Source: Gordonia amicalis NBRC 100051 = JCM 11271
GTDB lineage: Bacteria > Actinomycetota > Actinomycetes > Mycobacteriales > Mycobacteriaceae
Length of the DNA stretch: 62,128 nt
Reading direction: 5' to 3'
Assembly: GCF_000332995.1 (NCBI RefSeq)
Contig: NZ_BANS01000039.1
Coordinates: forward strand, 1-62,128
Of the stretch, positions 28,900-39,647 are shown in pieces. Under the pieces are notes generated by a model, which saw only the letters and a list, made by a program, of their open reading frames with translations, was not told where the DNA came from and ran no database searches. Positions within the stretch are counted from its first letter, which is position 1. Each line of letters begins with the position of its first letter. The position numbers and the translations under genes are program-made.

Positions 28900-31431
28900 T
28901 CAGCGCTTCTTCAGCCGCAACCGCGAGTAGGTGAACGCCAGCAGCAGGATGCTGATGAAGGCGAGCACGGCGTAGGCGATCGCGCTGTGGGCGATCGACG
29001 TCTCCCACAGCGTGATCCGCTGGGGTGCGGCGACGTTGATGTTGTAGAGGTCGACGCTGCCGGCAGCGGTGACGTACCCCCAGAACGACGGGAAGATCCA
29101 CGAGAGCTGCTGCAGGCCGGCCCCGTCCAACTTGAACAGACCGCCACAGAAGACCAGCTGCACCATCACCACGATGACCAGTGGCGGCATCACCTGCTCG
29201 TTGGACTTGACCGCCGAGGAGATCGCGAGTCCGACAAGTGTGCTCACACAAGCCAATACGGCGATCGCGACCAGCAGGGCCAGCGGCGCCGGCAGGATCG
29301 GGCCGCCGAGATCGGGTAGCCCGCGACCGGCGAACGTGATGCCGACCATGATGATCGTCTGCAGGATCGCGGCGATGAAGAAGACGACGATCTTCGCGAA
29401 CAGGTATGCGCCGGGACGCAATCCGACCGCTCTCTCCCGTTCGAAGATGTCGCGTTCACCGACGAGGTCGCGCACCGTCAGGGCCGCACCCATGAATGCC
29501 GCACCGACGACGAGGACGACCAGTATCTGAATGGCCTCGGCGCCGTCCTTGGGCGGCGGCGCGTTGGGTATGACCTCGAGTCGGGCGAACCCGCTCGACC
29601 CCGGGATGACCAGCGTCAGCAGACCGAGGACCACCGGGAGCAGCACGAGGAACACCAGGTAGCCGATGTCGGCGAAGATCAGCCGCACCTGGCGTCGGGC
29701 GATGGTCGACGCCTGTCTGGTGAAGCTGGTGTGCGGCACCGGTATCGGCGGTCCGGGAGGACGTTGCGGCGGTGGTGGATTCGGCGCGCGCCGATGCCGT
29801 TCGAGGTAGCGCGTGTGCGCGGCGTCCGGCTGGTCGGCGACGTAGGCGAAGATCTCCGCCCAGTCGGAGGTGCCCATCTCCTGCTCGACCTGGGCGGGCG
29901 CACCGCAGAACGACGTCTTGCCGCCCGGGGCGAGCAGCAGCACCTGGTCGCACATCGAGAGGTACGTGAGCGAGTGGGTGACCACGAGGACGACGCGGCC
30001 GGCGTCGGCGAGGCGTCGCAGGGTCGCCATCACCTGTCGGTCGAGGGCCGGGTCGAGGCCCGAGGTCGGCTCGTCGAGGATCAGCAACGACGGGCCCGTG
30101 AGCAGCTCCATCGCCACCGATGCACGCTTCTGCTGTCCGCCGGACAGCTTCTCCACCCGGGTGTCGACGTGTTCGGTCAGCTGGAGTTCGTGCAGGACGC
30201 CGTCGATGACCCGGTCTCGGTCGTCCTTCGACAGGTCGGGTGGCAGTCGCAGCTCGGCCGCGTAGCGCAGCGCCTGCCGGAGGGTGAGCTTGTGGTGGAG
30301 GACGTCTTTCTGCGGGACCATGCCGATACGGGTACGGAGCGCGTCGTATTCGGCGTGGACATTGCGGCTCTCGAAGGTGACGAGGCCACTCGTCGGCGAG
30401 TTCAGGCCGGCGGCGATCTTCGACACGGTCGACTTGCCGGCGCCGGACGGGCCGATCACGGCGGTGAGCGTACCGGGGCTGGCGCTGAAATCGACGTCGG
30501 CCAGGAGTCGCTTGCCACCGTCGACGACGAGGCTGACACCGTGCACGTGGAGACCGTCGGCGACCGCGGCGCTCTCCTGGCCGCGCATGAGGGTGCCGCC
30601 GGACACCACGAAGTCGCTGTTGCCGATCGTCACCACGTCGCCGTCGGACAGCGGCGCGGTGCTCACTCGCCGGCCGTTGACGAAGGTGCCGTTGACGCTG
30701 CCGAGGTCCTCGATGACCAGGACCCCGCCGCGGCTGGACACCTGGGCGTGGTGACGCGAGGCGAGGACGTCGCTGACGACGATGTCGTTGTCCGGGGTGC
30801 GACCGATCCGCTGTACACCGCGCAGTGAGATCGATTCGCGCTCGGGTGGAGTGGGCGCGCCCGGCAGCCGGTAGACCGCGGACACGTTCTGCTGCAAGGC
30901 CTGCAGATGCGGGGCGTTGCGCAGCTCGGCGGGCATCGGCTCCGGCGCGCCCCGTCGGGACGGGCCGCTCGGCGGTCGCGACGGAACGCGGCCCGAGGAC
31001 GGCATGTTCGGTCCCGGATGGCTGGGAGCCGCGAAGCCCGCCGACAGCGGACCCGGAGGGGAGGCGCCGGACCGGCCGGGCGACGGCATCGGGCCGCTGG
31101 GCGGCGGCGGGTACGCGGCCGGGTCGATCACCAGGTCGACGACCGGACCGGTGCTCACGTCCCCGAGCCGGACCTGCGTCGGTCCGGCGACCATGAGCTC
31201 CGCCATACGCCGGCCACCGGCGAAAAAGCCGTTGGTGCTACCGATGTCGACGAGGTACCAGGCAGCTCCGCGCCATTCGATGGCGAGATGCCGACGCGAC
31301 ACCATCGGATGGTTGATCACGATGTCGTTGTCGGGTTCGCGGCCCAGGGTGATACGTGGGGACTCGCCCAACGGATGCGGCGCCCCACCGTCGACGATCA
31401 CCCGCCCGCGCGCCATCGATGTACTGTTCAT
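28900..31431 (-). CDS. FHA-domain ABC transporter, Rv1747-like (NBD-TMD fusion)
   Basis: An 843-residue half transporter of the ABCG/White type. Two FHA phosphothreonine-binding domains come first (about 25-100 with NHPMVSRRHLAIE and STNG; about 200-280 with DVLASRHHAQV and SVNG), joined by a Pro/Ser-rich linker (107-167). The ATPase has Walker A GPSGAGKST (~327-335), signature LSGGQQKR (~429-436) and Walker B LLILDEPTSGLD (~449-460). The C-terminus has about six membrane helices. Rv1747 is controlled by Ser/Thr kinase PknF and linked to export of cell-wall lipids; the same role is inferred. The ATG at 31431 is preferred over TTG 31440, and TAAAGT lies at 31445-31440. Confidence 0.92.
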   Translation of the reverse strand: MNSTSMARGRVIVDGGAPHPLGESPRITLGREPDNDIVINHPMVSRRHLAIEWRGAAWYLVDIGSTNGFFAGGRRMAELMVAGPTQVRLGDVSTGPVVDLVIDPAAYPPPPSGPMPSPGRSGASPPGPLSAGFAAPSHPGPNMPSSGRVPSRPPSGPSRRGAPEPMPAELRNAPHLQALQQNVSAVYRLPGAPTPPERESISLRGVQRIGRTPDNDIVVSDVLASRHHAQVSSRGGVLVIEDLGSVNGTFVNGRRVSTAPLSDGDVVTIGNSDFVVSGGTLMRGQESAAVADGLHVHGVSLVVDGGKRLLADVDFSASPGTLTAVIGPSGAGKSTVSKIAAGLNSPTSGLVTFESRNVHAEYDALRTRIGMVPQKDVLHHKLTLRQALRYAAELRLPPDLSKDDRDRVIDGVLHELQLTEHVDTRVEKLSGGQQKRASVAMELLTGPSLLILDEPTSGLDPALDRQVMATLRRLADAGRVVLVVTHSLTYLSMCDQVLLLAPGGKTSFCGAPAQVEQEMGTSDWAEIFAYVADQPDAAHTRYLERHRRAPNPPPPQRPPGPPIPVPHTSFTRQASTIARRQVRLIFADIGYLVFLVLLPVVLGLLTLVIPGSSGFARLEVIPNAPPPKDGAEAIQILVVLVVGAAFMGAALTVRDLVGERDIFERERAVGLRPGAYLFAKIVVFFIAAILQTIIMVGITFAGRGLPDLGGPILPAPLALLVAIAVLACVSTLVGLAISSAVKSNEQVMPPLVIVVMVQLVFCGGLFKLDGAGLQQLSWIFPSFWGYVTAAGSVDLYNINVAAPQRITLWETSIAHSAIAYAVLAFISILLLAFTYSRLRLKKR

Positions 31432-31479
31432 CGCCGCCAACTTTAGTGCTTGACGACGGTTTTCACGCCGTTCTGTCGA

Positions 31480-31515
31480 GCAGACGGCCGACCCCCTGGG
31501 GAGTCGGCCGTCTGC
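31480..31515 (-). terminator. Terminator-like hairpin after mpa
   Basis: A 13-bp perfect stem (GCAGACGGCCGAC paired with GTCGGCCGTCTGC) extends by four more pairs around a single bulged A. It sits 15 bp after the mpa stop and 48 bp before the next start. No U-run follows, as is usual in actinobacteria. Confidence 0.75.
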
Positions 31516-31530
31516 TGGACAGGGCTCGTG

Positions 31531-33318
31531 TTAGAGGTACTGCCCGGTGTTCGTCTCGGTGTCGATGGCGCGGCTCGCCCCGGAGGACTTGCCGGTGACC
31601 AGGGTCCGGATGTAGACGATGCGCTCGCCCTTCTTGCCCGAGATGCGGGCCCAGTCGTCCGGGTTGGTGGTGTTGGGCAGATCTTCGTTCTCGGCGAACT
31701 CGTCGAGGATCGAATCGAAGAGGTGCTGCACACGCAGACCGGGGGCACCGGTGTCGAGCTGCGACTTGATCGCGTACTTCTTCGCCCGGTCGACGACATT
31801 CTGGATCATCGCGCCCGAGTTGAAGTCCTTGAAGTACATGATCTCCTTGTCGCCGTTGGCGTAGGTGACCTCCAGGAACCGGTTGTCCTCGCTCTCGGCG
31901 TACATCCGCTCGACGACCTTCTCGATCATCGCCTTGATGCATGCCGTGCGATCGCCGCCGAACTCGCCGATGTCGTCGGCGTGGATCGGCAACGCCTCGG
32001 TGAGGTACTTCGAGAAGATGTCGATCGCCGACTCGGCGTCGGGACGCTCGATCTTGATCTTCACGTCGAGTCGGCCGGGACGCAGGATCGCGGGGTCGAT
32101 CATGTCCTCGCGGTTCGACGCGCCGATCACGATGACGTTCTCGAGGCCTTCCACACCGTCGATCTCGCTGAGGAGCTGCGGCACGACCGTGGTCTCCACG
32201 TCCGAGGAGACACCGGATCCGCGGGTGCGGAAGATCGAGTCCATCTCGTCGAAGAACACGATGACCGGGGTGCCCTCGGATGCCTTCTCCCGGGCGCGCT
32301 GGAAGATCAGCCGGATGTGACGTTCGGTCTCACCGACGAACTTGTTGAGCAGCTCGGGGCCCTTGATGTTCAGGAAGTAGGACTTCGCCTCCTTGGCGTC
32401 GTCTCCCCGGGCCAGCGCGATCTTCTTGGCCAGTGAGTTGGCGACGGCCTTGGCGATGAGCGTCTTACCGCAACCGGGCGGACCGTAGAGCAGGACACCC
32501 TTCGGCGGACGCAGCTGGTAGTCGCGGAACAGGTCCTTGTGCAGGAACGGCAGTTCCACGGCGTCGCGGATCTGCTCGATCTGCCGGCCGAGGCCGCCGA
32601 TGTCCTCGTAACCGACGTCGGGCACCTCTTCGAGGACCAGGTCCTCGACCTCTGCCTTGGGGACCCGCTCGAAGGCGAAACCGGCCTTGGTGTCGATGAG
32701 CAGTGAGTCGCCCGGACGCAACTTGCGACGCTTGCCGTCCTCGGCGTCGACCTCGCCCAGCAGCGGCTCGGCCAGCCACACGACACGCTCCTCGTCGGCG
32801 TGACCGACGACCAGTGCCCGCCTGCCGTCCCCGAGAACCTCGCGCAAGGTGCTGATCTCGCCGACCGTGTCGAACTCGCAGGCCTCCACGATGGTCAGGG
32901 CCTCGTTGAGACGCAGCGTCTGACCCTTGGTGAGGGTTTCGGTGTCGATGTTCGGCGAGCAGGTGAGCCGCATCTTGCGACCGGAGGTGAACACGTCGAC
33001 GGTGGCGTCCGGGTAGACGTCGAGCAGGACTCCGTAGCCGCTCGGCGGCTGACCCAGGCGGTCGACCTCCTCGCGCAGGGCGACGAGTTGCTGACGCGCT
33101 TCTTTGAGCGTGTCGAGCAGCTTCGCGTTGCGCGCCGTCAGGCTGTCGACGCGTTCCTGGAGGTCCGTGTTGTCTGCCTGGCGTCCGAACGACGGGCGTT
33201 CGGACCCACTCCTCGCGAGAGGCGGGGTATAGGCAGGGGTGAAGCCCTCGTCGGGTGCACTCGCGCTCTCGGGGACCGCACGGTCCCCGGTGGCGTCATG
33301 GCGGTCAGATTCGGTCAT
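31531..33318 (-). CDS. mpa: Proteasome-associated ATPase Mpa (ARC)
   Basis: Mpa is the hexameric AAA+ unfoldase that recognises pupylated proteins and feeds them to the 20S proteasome. The 595-residue protein has an N-terminal coiled coil (about 45-90, [20 protein letters not shown]), a double OB region (about 95-235), and an AAA domain with Walker [10 protein letters not shown] and Walker [13 protein letters not shown]. It ends in GQYL, the C-terminal motif that docks into the proteasome alpha ring. The ATG at 33318 follows a GAGGAG SD and is preferred over an upstream start. Here mpa is separated from dop by two unrelated genes. Confidence 0.96.
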   Translation of the reverse strand: MTESDRHDATGDRAVPESASAPDEGFTPAYTPPLARSGSERPSFGRQADNTDLQERVDSLTARNAKLLDTLKEARQQLVALREEVDRLGQPPSGYGVLLDVYPDATVDVFTSGRKMRLTCSPNIDTETLTKGQTLRLNEALTIVEACEFDTVGEISTLREVLGDGRRALVVGHADEERVVWLAEPLLGEVDAEDGKRRKLRPGDSLLIDTKAGFAFERVPKAEVEDLVLEEVPDVGYEDIGGLGRQIEQIRDAVELPFLHKDLFRDYQLRPPKGVLLYGPPGCGKTLIAKAVANSLAKKIALARGDDAKEAKSYFLNIKGPELLNKFVGETERHIRLIFQRAREKASEGTPVIVFFDEMDSIFRTRGSGVSSDVETTVVPQLLSEIDGVEGLENVIVIGASNREDMIDPAILRPGRLDVKIKIERPDAESAIDIFSKYLTEALPIHADDIGEFGGDRTACIKAMIEKVVERMYAESEDNRFLEVTYANGDKEIMYFKDFNSGAMIQNVVDRAKKYAIKSQLDTGAPGLRVQHLFDSILDEFAENEDLPNTTNPDDWARISGKKGERIVYIRTLVTGKSSGASRAIDTETNTGQYL

Positions 33319-33501
33319 TGCTGACTCCTCTCCCCGGCAATCACCCGATCCCACGATCGGAATGCTCGCGCCGTATCCCTACGCTACCGGCACGGACGCA
33401 GAATCGCCCTTCACCCCGCGATCGGCAGTGTTGACGGTGTGTTAAATGTGCGTCTTCGCAACGTGTTCGCGATCTTCACTTCCGCTCGGGACGTGCCGAA
33501 C

Positions 33502-35377
<1,876 letters not shown>

Positions 35378-35413
35378 ACCACACCCCGGAATGCTCGACT
35401 ATGTCGACAGACA

Positions 35414-35419
35414 TAGGCT
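35414..35419 (+). promoter_or_regulatory. Putative -10 box of the thioesterase gene (leaderless)
   Basis: TAGGCT lies 6 nt before the GTG at 35426. Confidence 0.45.
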
Positions 35420-35425
35420 GGATGC

Positions 35426-36286
35426 GTGGAGAGTTCGTACTACGTACCCGTCGACGCCCCGGCGTCGGACGACAGCAGCCCGGCCGGCGACCCGTCGGCG
35501 CGTCATGAATACTTCAAGCCGACAGACGCCACCCTCAGCGTCTGGTCGCCGACGATGCAGCACGGCGGCCCGCCGTCGGCGCTGATGATGCGCTCGCTGC
35601 TGCGGTGCGATCCGGATCCCGCTCAGCACTTCACCCGCGTGACCACGGAGATCCTCGGCCCGATCGGATTGGGCGTCAACCGGATTCACGCTCGGGTGAT
35701 CCGCCCCGGCCGGCAGATCAGCCTCGTCGAGACCGAACTCGACGTACAGCAGCCAGACGGATCGTTCCGGACGGCAGCCCGTTCCGTCGGCTGGCGCATC
35801 CGCGCCGCGGACACCGGTGAGATCGCCAACGGTCCCGTTCCCCTGTCTCCGCTCCCCGACGAGCTGCCCAGCCAGATCGGATTCCCCGACGACAGCGGCG
35901 AGGCAGTGGACTGGGGCACTCTCGGGTTCATCGGCACCGTCGAGTCGGCGCGAACCACGGGCCGGAACGGCTCGACACCCGCGGTCTGGCTGCGACCGGC
36001 CATCCCGCTGGTCGAGGGTGAGAAGACCTCCGACCTGGAGTCGATCTTCACGGTCATCGACGTCGCGAACGGGCTGGGCACCCAGCTCCGACCGGACCGC
36101 TGGTCCTGGATGAACACGGACACGACCGTGCACCTGACCCGGGTGCCGAGCGGACCGTGGGTCGGCATCGACGCGCACATGGTCGCCGGCCCGGACGGCT
36201 TCGGCGGCACCTTCGCCGACCTCTACGACACGTCCGGCTACATCGGCCGGTCGGCGCAGACAGTGATGCTCAACGCCGTGGGCTGA
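35426..36286 (+). CDS. Acyl-CoA thioesterase-like (double hotdog) protein
   Basis: A 286-residue protein resembling the thioesterase-like superfamily (two fused hotdog folds). The first fold shows WSPTMQHGGPPSALMMRSL and TRVTTEILGPIGLG; the second shows SIFTVIDVANGLG and WSWMNTDTTVHLTR. It may hydrolyse acyl-CoA esters; the substrate is unknown. The gene ends 5 bp before convergent hisG, with no room for a terminator. Confidence 0.8.
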   Translation: MESSYYVPVDAPASDDSSPAGDPSARHEYFKPTDATLSVWSPTMQHGGPPSALMMRSLLRCDPDPAQHFTRVTTEILGPIGLGVNRIHARVIRPGRQISLVETELDVQQPDGSFRTAARSVGWRIRAADTGEIANGPVPLSPLPDELPSQIGFPDDSGEAVDWGTLGFIGTVESARTTGRNGSTPAVWLRPAIPLVEGEKTSDLESIFTVIDVANGLGTQLRPDRWSWMNTDTTVHLTRVPSGPWVGIDAHMVAGPDGFGGTFADLYDTSGYIGRSAQTVMLNAVG

Positions 36287-36291
36287 CCCGC

Positions 36292-37137
36292 CTAGAAGCG
36301 GCAGGAACGGATGTCGGTGGCGAGGATCGCCTTGGCGCCGAGCTCGGAGAGCTCGTCCATCAGGTTCTGGTGATCCTTGCGCGGGACCATCGCGCGCACG
36401 GCGACCCAGTCGGGGTCGGCCATCGGGGCCACCGTCGGGGACTCGAGACCCGGGGTGATCGCCGATGCCTGATCGAGAAGCGTCTTGGGGCAGTCGTAGT
36501 CGATCATCACGTACTGCTGACCGAAGACGACGCCCTGGACGCGGGCGACGAACTGCTTCTCGGCCTTGGTGAGCTCCGCGTCGCGACGGGAGATCAGGAC
36601 GGCCTCGGAGTCGCACAGCGACTCGCCGAAGGCGGCCAGCCCGTGCTGGCGCAGGGTCCGTCCGGAACCGACGACGTCGGCGATGGCATCGGCCACACCG
36701 AGCTGGATGGAGATCTCGACCGCGCCGTCGAGCCGGATGATGTCGGCGGTGATGCCGCGGCCGGCGAGGTCGTCACGCACCAGGTTGGGGTACGAGGTCG
36801 CGACGCGCTTGCCGGCGAGGTCGGTGACATTCCACTCCTGGTCGGCGGGTGCCGCGTAGCGGAAGGTCGACGAGCCGAAGCCCATCGCGAGCTGCTCGTG
36901 GACCTGGGCCCCCGAGTCGCGGGCGAGGTCGCGTCCGGTGATACCGAGGTCCAGGCGCCCCGACCCGACGTAGATGGCGATGTCCTTGGGACGCAGGAAG
37001 AAGAACTCGACGTCGTTGTTGTTGTCGAGAACCGTCAGGTCCTTGGAGTCACTTCGTTTGCGGTAGCCGGCCTCGGCGAGGATGGCCGACGCGGATTCGG
37101 AGAGCGCACCCTTGTTGGGTACGGCCACTCGCAGCAT
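36292..37137 (-). CDS. hisG: ATP phosphoribosyltransferase HisG (long form)
   Basis: HisG joins ATP and PRPP in the first, feedback-inhibited step of histidine synthesis. The 281-residue length marks the long form, with a C-terminal regulatory domain (about 210-281, [20 protein letters not shown]), so no HisZ is needed. The N-terminus [16 protein letters not shown] and the [14 protein letters not shown] block are typical. It follows hisE by 71 bp on the same strand. Confidence 0.96.
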   Translation of the reverse strand: MLRVAVPNKGALSESASAILAEAGYRKRSDSKDLTVLDNNNDVEFFFLRPKDIAIYVGSGRLDLGITGRDLARDSGAQVHEQLAMGFGSSTFRYAAPADQEWNVTDLAGKRVATSYPNLVRDDLAGRGITADIIRLDGAVEISIQLGVADAIADVVGSGRTLRQHGLAAFGESLCDSEAVLISRRDAELTKAEKQFVARVQGVVFGQQYVMIDYDCPKTLLDQASAITPGLESPTVAPMADPDWVAVRAMVPRKDHQNLMDELSELGAKAILATDIRSCRF

Positions 37138-37186
37138 CTCGATGTCCTTTTCGTGGGGTTGCGCTCAGCTGAGCAGGAGGTGGTGG

Positions 37187-37215
37187 TCTGTGAAGCCGGG
37201 TCGACCGGTCACAGA
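37187..37215 (-). terminator. Hairpin overlapping the hisE stop codon
   Basis: TCTGTGA-N2-CCGG-N5-CCGG-TCACAGA forms a stem with a small internal loop, and its one arm contains the hisE stop. A 12-bp palindrome GCTCAGCTGAGC follows at 37163-37174. The hairpin may reduce readthrough from hisE into hisG or protect RNA ends; which is not decidable here. Confidence 0.45.
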
Positions 37216-37472
37216 TGTCGGTACACGTCCTCCAGTTTCAGTCCCCGCTTGATCATCATCACCTGCAGCCAGTAGACGAGCTGGGAGATCTCCTCGCCGA
37301 GCGATTCGTCGGACTCGTGTTCGGCGGCGAGCCACACCTCGCCCGCCTCCTCGATGATCTTCTTGCCCAGGGTGTGCACACCCGAGTCGAGCGCGGCGAC
37401 CGTGCCCGACCCCTCGGGGCGGTTCTCGGCCTTGTCGCTGAGTTCGGCGAACAGCTCCTCGAAGGTCTTCAC
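37209..37472 (-). CDS. hisE: Phosphoribosyl-ATP pyrophosphatase HisE
   Basis: HisE hydrolyses phosphoribosyl-ATP to phosphoribosyl-AMP, the second step of histidine synthesis. The 87-residue protein is all-helical MazG-like, with the metal-binding [18 protein letters not shown] and [15 protein letters not shown]. HisI is separate and not in the window. The start is GTG, preceded by a weak GGGG SD. Order hisE-hisG is as in M. tuberculosis. Confidence 0.95.
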   Translation of the reverse strand: MKTFEELFAELSDKAENRPEGSGTVAALDSGVHTLGKKIIEEAGEVWLAAEHESDESLGEEISQLVYWLQVMMIKRGLKLEDVYRHL

Positions 37473-37514
37473 CCCGACATTTTTGCACGTGAGCGGGACG
37501 TCCCTGCCCGGGGG

Positions 37515-38243
37515 TCAGGCCATCCGGACAGCGCCGCGGAGCCCCGCCCAGGCACTCGCGAGGTCGTCCCGTGCCAGATCGACCAACGACGTGCGGAAGG
37601 TGCGCAGCGCGCCCGTGGGTACGACGGCGGCCGAGGGCACGACGAGCGTGGGACATCCGGCCGCGGTGGCGGCCGCGGCACCGGTCGGAGAATCCTCGAC
37701 CGCCAGGCATTGCGCGGTCGGGAAACCCAGCAGTTCCGCGGCGCGGAGGTACGGATCGGGTGCGGGTTTGCCGACGGCCACCTCGTCGCCGCAGACCGTG
37801 GTGGCGAAGCGATGCCGCCCGATCGTCTCCAGCGCCACCTCGGCCGCCTCGCGCACCGTGTTGGTCACCAGCGCCATGGGGATACCGGCGCCGGCGACGA
37901 GATCGAGCGCCTCGAGTGCGCCGGGTCGCCAAGGAAGTCCTTCGTCGAAGAGTTCGGTCACCCGATCGAGCGTCCACCGACCGTCGGCGTCGGGGTCGCG
38001 GTCCTCGGGCGGGATCCCGGCGGCGTCGTGCAGCTTCGCCAACGCGTCGGGCAGCGAATTTCCCAGCGTCGATTCCCGCAGTTGCGGCGTCATCGCCATG
38101 CCGTGACGTGCCGCCAGGCCGGTCATCGCGATCTCCCAGATCGGCTCGGAGTCCAGCAACGTGCCGTCCATATCCCAGAGGACGGCGGCCGGGAGTCGGA
38201 GGGCGGGGTCGGCTCGGAGTGCGGAGTCAGCGGTGTCGGTCAC
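37515..38243 (-). CDS. HAD-superfamily phosphatase (beta-PGM/Gph-like)
   Basis: A 242-residue HAD hydrolase. Motif I is LWDMDGTLLDSEP (nucleophile Asp), motif II is ALVTNT, and motif III/IV is VGKPAPDPYL with AVEDSPTGAAAA. The helical cap lies between motifs I and II (subclass C1). The substrate is unknown; sugar phosphates are typical. The GTG at 38243 overlaps the stop of the XRE gene, so the two are probably coupled. Confidence 0.87.
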   Translation of the reverse strand: MTDTADSALRADPALRLPAAVLWDMDGTLLDSEPIWEIAMTGLAARHGMAMTPQLRESTLGNSLPDALAKLHDAAGIPPEDRDPDADGRWTLDRVTELFDEGLPWRPGALEALDLVAGAGIPMALVTNTVREAAEVALETIGRHRFATTVCGDEVAVGKPAPDPYLRAAELLGFPTAQCLAVEDSPTGAAAATAAGCPTLVVPSAAVVPTGALRTFRTSLVDLARDDLASAWAGLRGAVRMA

Positions 38244-39034
38244 CCCTGCATCATCGCAACCCACTTCTCGGTCGGCTCATCGGCCGGATAGAACAGCTCG
38301 ATGGTCAGCTCCTCGAGCGTCACGTCCCGAGGTGACCCGAACGTGGTCAACGTACTGAAGAAGGACAGCATCTGGTCGCCGACCGCGAGCTCGAGCGGGA
38401 CGAGCAACGAGCCCGCCTCCCCCGATCTGTGGGATACGGCGTCCCCGCTCAGGCCGGCGACCGTCGGATACGACGACACCTCACGCTCGAGTTCGGCGAG
38501 TCGTTCGTCACCGGTGATCCGCACCATCCGACGGAGCAGGTCGAGCAGGTAGGCCGCCCACTCGTCGAAGTTGCGCGTCATCTGCGCGAACCCGTCGGGA
38601 TGGAGCGACACCCGGAACAGGTTGACCGGCCCGGTCTGGAGCTCCGCCGGAAGCATCTCCAGGAGCAGCATCGCGGTGTCGTTGGCCAGCACCACGTTCC
38701 AGGCACGGTCCAAGGCCATCCCCATGTTGGGGTTGTGGGCGTCGAGCAACCGTCTGACCTCGGCACGCACGCGGGTCATGGTCTCCGAATCGAGAGGCTC
38801 CTCACTGTAGCGAGGAGCGTGTCCCGCCGCGAGTAGAAGCGAATTGCGTTCTCGCAGAGGGATGTCGAGACGTTCAGACAGCGCATGGAGCAGCGTCGGA
38901 CTCGGGCGCGACTTACCCGTCTCCACGAAACTGAGGTGCTTGGGTGAGACCCCGACCTCGTAGGCGAGGTCGAGCTGACTGATGGACCGACGAGACCGCC
39001 ACTGCTGCAGCAGGGTTCCCACCTCGACGGTCAT
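38240..39034 (-). CDS. XRE-family regulator with MmyB-like ligand domain
   Basis: A 264-residue regulator. The N-terminal Cro/C1-type helix-turn-helix (residues about 6-62, SISQLDLAYEVGVSPKHLSF) is followed by a PAS-like MmyB ligand-binding domain (about 95-255, NMGMALDRAWNVVLANDTAM). Such proteins often bind fatty-acid-like ligands and control nearby oxidoreductases; the target here is unknown. It overlaps the HAD gene downstream and lies 4 bp after the CinA gene. TACGAT 6 nt before the ATG gives it its own likely promoter inside the end of the CinA gene. Confidence 0.88.
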   Translation of the reverse strand: MTVEVGTLLQQWRSRRSISQLDLAYEVGVSPKHLSFVETGKSRPSPTLLHALSERLDIPLRERNSLLLAAGHAPRYSEEPLDSETMTRVRAEVRRLLDAHNPNMGMALDRAWNVVLANDTAMLLLEMLPAELQTGPVNLFRVSLHPDGFAQMTRNFDEWAAYLLDLLRRMVRITGDERLAELEREVSSYPTVAGLSGDAVSHRSGEAGSLLVPLELAVGDQMLSFFSTLTTFGSPRDVTLEELTIELFYPADEPTEKWVAMMQG

Positions 39035-39038
39035 GGGG

Positions 39039-39506
39039 TCATCGTAGACAGCTCTCGATCAGTTCGAGCGAGTACGCGATGGTCTGGGCGAGAACGTCTT
39101 CGGGCCCGCCGTCGAACTCCTTGCGGATCGCCGAGACCCGGCCACGATGATCGAGGCCGAACCAGACGGTTCCGGGCGCGGCCTCGTCGGGTTCCGGACC
39201 CGCTTCACCGGTCACCGCGACGACGATCTCGGCGTCGAAGAGCCGCGCGGTGGTCGCGACCATCGCCCGCGCCGCCGTCTCGCTGACAACCGGACCCTCG
39301 GGCACCTCGAGCAGACCGTACTTGACGTCCGAGTGGTAGGCGATGACGCCGCCCCGGAACCAGTCCCCGGCCTGCGGCGCCTTGCTCAGCTCACTGGCAA
39401 GGTTGCCGCCGGTCAGCGACTCGGCGACGGCGACGTGTACACCCTGCTCCACGATCGCCTCGGCCAGACGCGCGCAGGTCTCGGAGAAATCGGTCACGTC
39501 GGACAT
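39039..39506 (-). CDS. CinA C-terminal domain protein (PncC-like amidase)
   Basis: A 155-residue protein made only of the CinA C-terminal domain, the part that in other bacteria hydrolyses nicotinamide mononucleotide to nicotinate mononucleotide in pyridine nucleotide salvage. Family motifs VAVAESLTGGNLASELS, GGVIAYHSDVKYGLL and AVTGEAGPE are present. The N-terminal MoaB-like domain of full CinA is absent. An AGAGG SD precedes the ATG. The gene starts the minus-strand run CinA-XRE-HAD and is divergent from a hydrolase gene. Confidence 0.9.
   Translation of the reverse strand: MSDVTDFSETCARLAEAIVEQGVHVAVAESLTGGNLASELSKAPQAGDWFRGGVIAYHSDVKYGLLEVPEGPVVSETAARAMVATTARLFDAEIVVAVTGEAGPEPDEAAPGTVWFGLDHRGRVSAIRKEFDGGPEDVLAQTIAYSLELIESCLR
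39041..39046 (-). promoter_or_regulatory. Putative -10 box of the XRE gene (leaderless)
   Basis: TACGAT lies 6 nt before the ATG at 39034 and within the last codons of the CinA-domain gene. Confidence 0.45.
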
Positions 39507-39572
39507 CAGTCACTCGCCTCTCGGTCGGTGGTCAGATCACAGCACCCCGGACGATATCCGGATCGGGCCCGT

Positions 39573-39616
39573 GTCAAACCACGACCTGGTCAAACCACTA
39601 CCTGGTAGGTAGTGGT
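39573..39616. promoter_or_regulatory. Palindromic operator candidate between the CinA and hydrolase genes
   Basis: A perfect inverted repeat ACCACTACC-TGGTA-GGTAGTGGT spans 39594-39616. It is preceded by two direct 16-bp copies of GTCAAACCAC(G/T)ACCTG (39573-39588 and 39589-39604, one mismatch). It lies 31 bp before the hydrolase ATG. The form fits a dimeric repressor site of TetR type, but no such regulator is encoded next to it. Confidence 0.6.
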
Positions 39617-39647
39617 GTCAGCGACGACCCGACGTCAGTCTTGGGTC

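Noticed and set aside
33319..33501. A defined promoter for mpa
   Set aside because: TAGCGT and TAGGGAT-like boxes are present on the minus strand, but no convincing -35 or spacing lets me choose one.
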